Below, in pieces: positions 57,433-64,000 of a stretch of DNA of 64,000 nucleotides. Where the stretch lies: contig NC_135386.1 of assembly GCF_049243985.1 (NCBI RefSeq), forward strand, positions 5,292,501 through 5,356,500, read 5' to 3'. The position numbers were made by a program, and so were the translations under genes. This DNA is from Paroedura picta. Lineage: Eukaryota > Chordata > Lepidosauria > Squamata > Gekkonidae. The notes below the pieces were generated by a model. That model searched no databases. It was not told the origin of the DNA and saw only the letters and a program-made list of their open reading frames with translations. Positions within the stretch are counted from its first letter, which is position 1; every line of letters begins with the position of its first letter.

Positions 57433-58239
57433 CACTTGCTGCTGCAGGTGAGGTCTGACGCAGGCCTGCTCTCTTCATAATCGTGTGGGTGGCTATGGTC
57501 GATCTTCCCTCCTCCCTTAATGCGAAAAGGCCAGATCCCTTTTGCAGCTTCCTCTCTTCCCCAGGTCCTGAATGGCTTCTTGTTTCAGAGTGAGTTGCTT
57601 TGGTATTTCTGGAGGGGGGGGGAGTATGTGCTTGTATTCTGGGGAAAAGGGTAATCTCTCAGCAGGAGTTGGGGGGGGTGAACCACCATTTCAAATTGCA
57701 TTCAAGGCCAAGGTGGCTGGCCATGGCTTCCTCTGCAGAGCCTTCCTTGGTGTTCTCCTGCTGCCCCTGCAGAGCCTTCCTTGGTGGTCTGCTCCCCCTG
57801 CTTTGCTTCCAAGATCGCATGGAGTTGCACCATGCCCCTTTCCCTCCCCATGGATGTTCTAGCAGTAACCTCGGAAAGGCAGCTGGGCAACAACCAAAAG
57901 GAGAGGATTTCTTCCCTCCTGTGTTTGGCTACTGACCAGTTTAGGTTCTGGAGAAATCCCCAGGAAGGCTGGCGTGATGTGGCTGCAGCGGCAGCAATAA
58001 CCACCGAAATATCACCCCATGCTCAGAATCATCACAGTGTCATTTATTCACACGCTGCCCGCCCAGACAGCGGCGGGCTGTGTGCATCACGGTTAAACCA
58101 AAATAAACATAAAAAAAAAAACCAGATTAAAATGTCCACCTTATGCTAGTCATCGAAACATTGAAACCAGAACATTTAAACAGTTGCGCGGGCCATAACG
58201 CCGCCTCATTGCAGATCTTCTGATGGGGCCGCAGAGCTC

Positions 58240-58720
58240 TTGGCCCGGCCTGAAAAGTGCACGCCAGTCAGGGGCGCGGGGAACTCTGCGCACGCCCAGA
58301 GGCACGTCGCAGCCCTCAAGAAAATCCCCGAGGCTGGGCGGCCGGGCGGCGCGTCAGAGCGGAGTGGGGCGGGGCGGCCGGCCGGGGCCGGCGATAAATG
58401 AGCCCGGGCTGGGCTGGGCTGGGCGTCGTGGGGCCGATGAAGCTGGCGGTGGCCATCCCCGCCGTGGGGCTGCGCGCCGCCGACGTGGCCGGGAGCCCGG
58501 ACAAGGCGCACACGGTGAGGGGCGAGGGCGCTCCCGCCCTGCTTGCCTGCAAAGGCGGCCTGGGGAGGCGCGGGACGAGGGTTCTCTCCGCCGGGGCCAG
58601 GCGCGAGCGCGGAAGCCGCCTGGCGCGCGCTCAGCTGGGACGCTTCCACACGACACCCTCCGCGCGCTGCTTCGGGCGGCGCGCGCCCTCTGGACCGCGC
58701 GCGCGCCCCGGGGCTACCCT
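58240..58720 (+). promoter_or_regulatory. CpG island promoter of SNX22
   Basis: Strong CG density covers SNX22 exon 1 and the start of intron 1. A TATA-like GATAAATG lies about 45 bp before the ATG. Confidence 0.65.
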
Positions 58721-61700
58721 TCTCTGCATGAGGAAAGGGAGGCGTTGAAATGTAGGGCATCTTTTCATTGGGGCCGCTTCCCTTGCGGTTTGGCATTCAC
58801 AACGACCTTGTGAGGTGGGCTAGGCGGAGAAGAAGAATTTTTTTTCTTTGCACCCCGCTTTTCACTGCCCGAAGGAGTCTCGAAGCGGCTGCTATGCGCC
58901 TGCCCTCCCGCTCCCCACGACAGGCGCCATGGGAATGTCGTCTACTTAGCGGGTGGTACAGGTTCAGAGGGCAAGGATGGCGCCTCCCAAGTCCTTATGG
59001 CAGAACTGGCCACCTGGGTAATAGCTGAAGTGTCGGAAATCCGAATTGGGCACGGCTGGACCAAAGGGCGATATTTCAGTGCCCGAACAGCCACGTCCTT
59101 ATGCTGTCAAATAAAAATGCTTTCTCTGCAGCTGGAGGAAGTGCAATAAACACACATAATAAACTTGGTTTGTTTTTTGCTCGGCAGTAGATTGACATCA
59201 AATAGGCACCACTGCTTGGATTTTCTTGCTTGTTATTTGTGTCCAGCCTTGACCAAAATAGGACTGGGCAGGAGATGGGTTCTTCCTTATTACGCGCAGG
59301 AAAGCATGGAAGAAGAGAGGTTAGAATTTTGCCTTTGCCCTCTGAACTAGCTTTCTAGTTGCAGGGCAGCTATTGACATGGGAGAAGTCCTGAATCAATA
59401 GCGAGATGGTCTGCTTGTGCGAGGACTGTACCACGTTCTACATCTCTGAGGGTTCTGTGTGGTTTTTTGACCACACGGGGCATATATGTTTCTGTGGCAG
59501 AGCAAGCTGAGGGTCCAAAGTGGCTAATGCGTTACCGTGACGGATGAGCCATTTTTTTTGCGGCCCACGCTCCAGCGACGCACGCTACGTGGTCCCAAAA
59601 GAAAGGGCTCCTCTTTGAGCCAAGTGGAGTTTATTTAGCATTCTTCCCCACGCCCGGCTTTGAGGAGCCCAGCCAAGGTCTGTTTTCAAAGAGGCCTTTG
59701 TCAAGTGCTGCTCGCTTCAGGTCAGAGGCCCAGCAACGGTGATGCATTGTGGGAAAGCAAGCAAGAGGAAAACAGGAAGAAAGAGCCTATAGAGCAGGGG
59801 TAGTCAACCTGTGGTCCTCCAGATGTTCATGGACTACAATTCCCACGAGCCCCTGCCAGCGTTTGCTGCCCCTGCTTTAGAGGATTGAGGCTGTCAAATG
59901 GCTCCTAGCCCTGCTGGCTGAGGGGAACCTCCACATTCAGAGGCACTAAGGTGATTGGCAGCCCTGGGTGGGAGACCTTTCTTTGGAGGCTGGGGAGGAG
60001 CGGTCTGACCTGCCCGTGCCTTGGCGTTGCAGGTGTTCAAGGTGGATGTCATCTGCAACGGGCGGAAGCACACCCTGGAGAAGCGCTACAGCGAATTCCA
60101 CGCCCTTCATAAGCGGGTGAGGATCTGTGACTGCGCTTAGGGCTTGGAGAGGAGGACTGGCACTTGAGTATCAAATGCAACTTGGCCATCTAGCTTTGAG
60201 AGGAACGCTGCCCCATAGGTCTGGGATTGAGGGGTCTCTGCCAGGTTTTTTTTTGGGGGGGTGGGGGTTGACCACTGTGCTCCATGCAACCGACTGTCAG
60301 GGCAGTAGTAGCTCCAAATCTGAGGCCTGGCAAAGACAGCTCTTTTTGGAGCAACCGTGGCCTTCTCTGAGAGGGTTTCCTTGTCCCCCCACCCAGATCA
60401 AGAAGAGATGCCACGTCCCTGAATTCCCGCCCAAGCGGGTGCCAAACTGGATGGCCAAGGTGATGGAGCAGAGGCGCCAGGGCCTGGAGGCCTATCTGCA
60501 GGTAAGTGACAGGTCTGACCCTGCAGGGACCCTCACAAGCAGGTAAGAACCTCCCCGGCTTCCCAGGCCTGGCTGCTCTCTTTCTTGCAGGGGGTCCTCT
60601 TGTACAACAGAGAGCTGCCCAGAGAACTGCTGGACTTCCTGAGACTGTGGCACTTCCCGCCGGACTCCAAGGCCGGGTGAGCACTCCGCAGGGAGGGAAT
60701 TTCCCATGGAAGGGAACGGGACAGCGACAAGTGCCAGCATGGGGTCATGGTTAATAGAGGCAGCCTCTCATCTGGATAACTGGGTTGGGTTCCCAAGATC
60801 TGATGAGATCAGGCTGGCCCGAGCCCTCCGGATCAGGGTGGAGGTAGATGTGGACATTCGGAAGTTTTTAAGGCATGTTGGTCTGGCCAATTCTGCATCC
60901 GATACCCCAATTCCGCACTTAAATAGAATGTTGATAGTCCTGTGTTAAAGTTGGCGGGTTGTGGTGTCCCGTTAAATTATTTCAGCAGGGTGGGGCGGTT
61001 TTCTTCCTTGAGTCTGGCAGAAGCTAGCGTGTCCTTTTGCTACGCCTGCTTGTCCAGACCCAAAATCTACCGTGTTTCCTTGCAGCCCCAGTTGCCTGCT
61101 CTCCCATCGGCCCGTCATCAGCTACCACAGGGACCCGTATATGTTCCCCTCTTCGAAAGGTAAGGCCACGGGGATCCCAAAAGTCTGGAAAGTGGTTGGA
61201 GAGGGGAGATCCAGAGTCCAGAAGCACCCCCGGAAATGCCACACTGCCGGGCGGGGAAGGGGGTGCAAGCAGCCTTTCATCTTTCAGGAGAGTGCCAGCG
61301 TGTAGTGGCTAAAGAGGGTCAGACCCTTACCTGGAGAACCAGGTCCAGTTTCCCATTTTTCCTCCACATGCAGCCAGCTGGGTGACTTTGGGCCGGTTAA
61401 AAGTGGCTTACAAGTCCCTTTCCCTTCCTCTCCCACCACAGGTAGTTGGGGCTGAGAGCTCTAAGAGAACTGCTCTGTGAGAACAAAGAGAACTGTGACT
61501 GACCCAGTTGGCTGCATGTGGAGAAGTGGGGAATCAAACCCAATTCTCCCAATTAGTCCGCTGCTCTTCACTGCTCCACCACGCCGGCTCTCAGTAGACT
61601 GCTGCAGCACGAGCTCATCTGTACCTCTTTTCTCCCCAGATTTGCTTCCTGATGTGATTCTCAGCGGGGTGCTGCAGGGCCTCTATTCCCCTGAGACGGG

Positions 61701-61770
61701 TTTCAGCCTGGATGCAAAGTTCTTATCCAGAACCAGCCTGGAGCCCCCCAGAGCTCCACCATCCCCTTGA
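58437..61770 (+). CDS. SNX22: SNX22, small PX-domain-only sorting nexin
   Basis: There are six coding exons: 58437-58514, 60033-60116, 60397-60501, 60591-60676, 61086-61159 and 61640-61770. All introns are GT-AG, and the frame closes at 558 nt, or 185 aa (human 193). The PX domain fills roughly residues 1-118. The phosphoinositide-binding motif [11 protein letters not shown] and the segment [10 protein letters not shown] are identical or nearly so to human SNX22. The C-terminal tail keeps [11 protein letters not shown] and GVLQGLYS, and ends in a Pro-rich run. The start lies in a CpG-rich first exon. The ATG was chosen because the 26 codons from it to the donor read straight into the PX domain. 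SNX1 is upstream on the same strand and PPIB converges from downstream. It is a presumed PI3P-binding endosomal protein. Confidence 0.95.
58800..58935 (-). mobile_element. SINE fragments in SNX22 intron 1
   Basis: CCTTGTGAGGTGGGCTAGG is followed by a separate tail piece with GCCCGAAGGAGTCTCGAAG. Two broken copies appear to be joined. Confidence 0.5.
59795..59874. mobile_element. Internally deleted hAT-like MITE in SNX22 intron 1
   Basis: This 80-bp element keeps one full arm and only the outermost end of the other. It is flanked by CTATAGAG and CTTTAGAG. Confidence 0.75.
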
Positions 61771-62393
61771 CGTCCCTTTTGCTCCTTTGGCACTGTTCTG
61801 GGAAAGAGATGAACTGGACACCGAGTGTATGCCCTGAGAGGGGAGATGTCCCCTGGGCACCTACACCTTGTCTTCAAAGCAGGCAGGTGTGCGTGGGTGG
61901 TTCTTGCGCTCTGTCCAAACTGCTTCGTGTGCAGTGCAGAGACGACAATAGAAATCGGACCTCACTGCTTTCAGAGGGAAGGGGGCTCAGAGCCCTTTGA
62001 TTTGAGGACACCCTGGGTTTCAGAGCTGACTGCTACTGTGGGTACCTTTGGCAAAATCCTGGCCCACTGTATTGCACACTAGGAGAGGTGCTGTGCCACC
62101 AGCCACGCTGACTCCTGGCTCAATGCGGCACACGGCCTGCCTGGGCACAGCTAACACTCTTTATGTGCACCGTGCACTTTCTGTGTTGTACACTCCTCGA
62201 AACCACTAAAGCAGGTTAAGAGTGGCATGGGGCTGGTTTTTAAGACGTTTTTAACAGTATCACAGAAGGACCAGGGCCTGCCAGAAAGGTACTGGCTGTT
62301 CTAGGGGAAGGCATGTGTAGGTAATATATCTGTGCCAGATACTTTAAAGCTCTTTGTTACGTGAATCGCTGTAGCCAAATAGCACATTAAAGG

Positions 62394-62399
62394 AATAAA
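62394..62399 (+). terminator. SNX22 poly(A) signal
   Basis: AATAAA lies just after an ATTAAA, about 620 bp past the SNX22 stop. The stretch from 61771 to 62400 holds no recognisable repeat and fits a 3' UTR. Confidence 0.65.
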
Positions 62400-62647
62400 C
62401 CACTGCAGCATGGACCTTGAGTGTAACACCGGGGGACGGGGGCTGGTTTCTACCTGAATGACAGCAGAGGAGGGGGTGAGAAAAGTCTCTCCCCTGGCCT
62501 GCTGGCCGGGAAGAAAGCACTCTCACAGCGACAGGGCTGTTAAGCAGCCTTGCCACAGGATGGCGTTGTCCCGGCACGACCTCTAATCAACAAAGCAACG
62601 CTGTGGGGGTTAGGAAATCTGCATGAGCCAACCCACTACTAAAAACA

Positions 62648-62715
62648 GAGATAATCAAACTGCGGCCCTCCAGATATCCGTGGACTACAATTCCCATGAG
62701 CCCCTGCCAGCATTC
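62648..62715. mobile_element. hAT-like MITE, left half
   Basis: ATAATCAAACTGCGGCCC to CATGAGCCCCTGCCAGC is the left arm only. Confidence 0.6.
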
Positions 62716-62821
62716 ACTCTGTCCAGTGGGAGAGTCCACCCATCTGGTTTGCAAACGCTTAAATTATAATTTATGGATCATGGTTTTAAAGTTGCCACAA
62801 GACTGGCTTTGCCTGGCGGGA

Positions 62822-62998
62822 ACAGGCTGCAATTAACGGGTAGAGCCTCTGCTCGACATGCAGGAGGTCCCAGGTTCAGTCCCTGGCACCTCCGGCTAAA
62901 AGGACACAGGTGATGCGAAAGAGACCTGGGACAGCTGCTGCCAGCCTGAGCAGGCAATTCCGACTTGGATGGGCCAACTGTCTCATTCAGCTCAAGGG
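62822..62998 (+). mobile_element. Second-family SINE between SNX22 and PPIB
   Basis: It has a head with GGTAGAGCCTCTGC, box B GGTTCAGTCCC and a tail GACTTGGATGGGCCAACTG. Confidence 0.6.
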
Positions 62999-63106
62999 AG
63001 CTTTGTGTTTTCATAAGCGGCCTTGTGAACACAGAGGAGAGGACAGCCACGCATCACTCGTCAAGAAAGCCAAACCAAACAGCGCTACAAAAACACAATG
63101 GTCACG

Positions 63107-63112
63107 TTTATT
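63107..63112 (-). terminator. PPIB poly(A) signal
   Basis: There is an AATAAA on the minus strand about 250 bp past the PPIB stop, giving a compact 3' UTR of the length usual for PPIB. It leaves about 700 bp between the SNX22 and PPIB transcript ends. Confidence 0.7.
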
Positions 63113-63364
63113 GGTCCATGTGCTTCCCCCCCCCTTCAAAAGAGAGACCCCCCCACCCAAAGCTTATCAGGGCCTCAATCTCCACAATAGCCGATGGCAT
63201 GAATCACTGTGATGGGACTGGAGCCCCCGGCCAGCAGAGCGGGGCCTGGGCAAGTATACGGCAGCAGCTCACCCGCCGGAGGATGACGAGGGGAGGCCTC
63301 CAGCCAAATGCAGGCCCCCCCGAGCCCTTGGTAGATAAGACTCTGGACCTCCGACGGTCCTGAG

Positions 63365-63861
<497 letters not shown>

Positions 63862-64000
63862 TTAGCACTGGCGTGTCCTGTTGACTAGTTGGGCGAAGCG
63901 GCCCGGCCTTGTGGAGGTAGAAAAGGTTGTCCAGGCCCCAGCAACCCCGTGGGGCTTTTAAGGGATGTTCAGAAGGGGTTTGTTGTTGCCTGACTCTGCA

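Larger units (their letters stand above)
56682..58436. other. SNX1 to SNX22 spacer
   Basis: It contains an inverted SINE dimer near 56820-56935 and a tRNA-SINE fragment at 57265-57430. The stretch 57560-58160 is unassigned unique-looking sequence without a credible exon. The SNX22 CpG island begins near 58240. Confidence 0.55.

Noticed and set aside
58206-58813. Long overlapping open frames on both strands
   Set aside because: They are an effect of the CpG-rich SNX22 promoter, where stop codons are rare. Only the 26-codon exon 1 joins the rest of the gene.

Overview
This is a piece of a vertebrate nuclear genome, most likely from a squamate reptile. The coding exons have GT-AG introns. The introns and spacers are filled with CR1-type LINE 3' ends, tRNA-derived SINEs resembling the Sauria SINE family, 5S-rRNA-derived SINE pieces and hAT-like miniature elements with 8-bp target duplications. 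The repeat subfamilies remind me of geckos, but that is an inference and I cannot name a species. I recognise no LTR element, endogenous virus or other capsid-bearing element.

Six protein genes can be built exon by exon. From left to right they are TRIM69 (minus, 6742-13874, first coding exon not found), B2M (minus, 19059-20744, last tiny coding exon not fixed), PATL2 (plus, 22872-35432, 18 coding exons, 732 aa, frame closes), SNX1 (plus, 39240-56300, 15 coding exons, 509 aa, frame closes), SNX22 (plus, 58437-61770, 6 exons, 185 aa, frame closes) and the last two coding exons of PPIB (minus, 63365-63833, the rest lies beyond the right edge).

TRIM69-B2M-PATL2 is the order known from human 15q21.1, and SNX1-SNX22-PPIB is the order known from human 15q22.31. 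Here the two blocks are joined directly between PATL2 and SNX1, where human PATL2 is instead followed by SPG11. The window therefore carries an ancestral adjacency or a lineage-specific rearrangement junction. B2M and PATL2 are divergent over about 2.1 kb, and the B2M side carries a consensus ISRE and an SXY-like module. CpG-rich promoters mark B2M, PATL2, SNX1 and SNX22. SNX22 and PPIB converge.

The genes do not form one pathway. TRIM69 is a RING E3 ligase, B2M is the MHC class I light chain, and PATL2 is an oocyte RNA-binding translational regulator. SNX1 is a retromer-associated PX-BAR protein, SNX22 is a PX-only sorting nexin, and PPIB is an ER cyclophilin. The most notable observations are the PATL2/SNX1 junction, a leucine in place of the conserved C-terminal tryptophan of B2M, an N-terminal PATL2 module absent from the human protein, a SINE tail serving as the polypyrimidine tract of SNX1 exon 3, a stray duplicate of a PATL2 exon, and several unusual repeat architectures. 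These include head-to-head SINE dimers, a 119-bp higher-order GGAA array and a tandem array of LINE-like tails. No new gene system was found.
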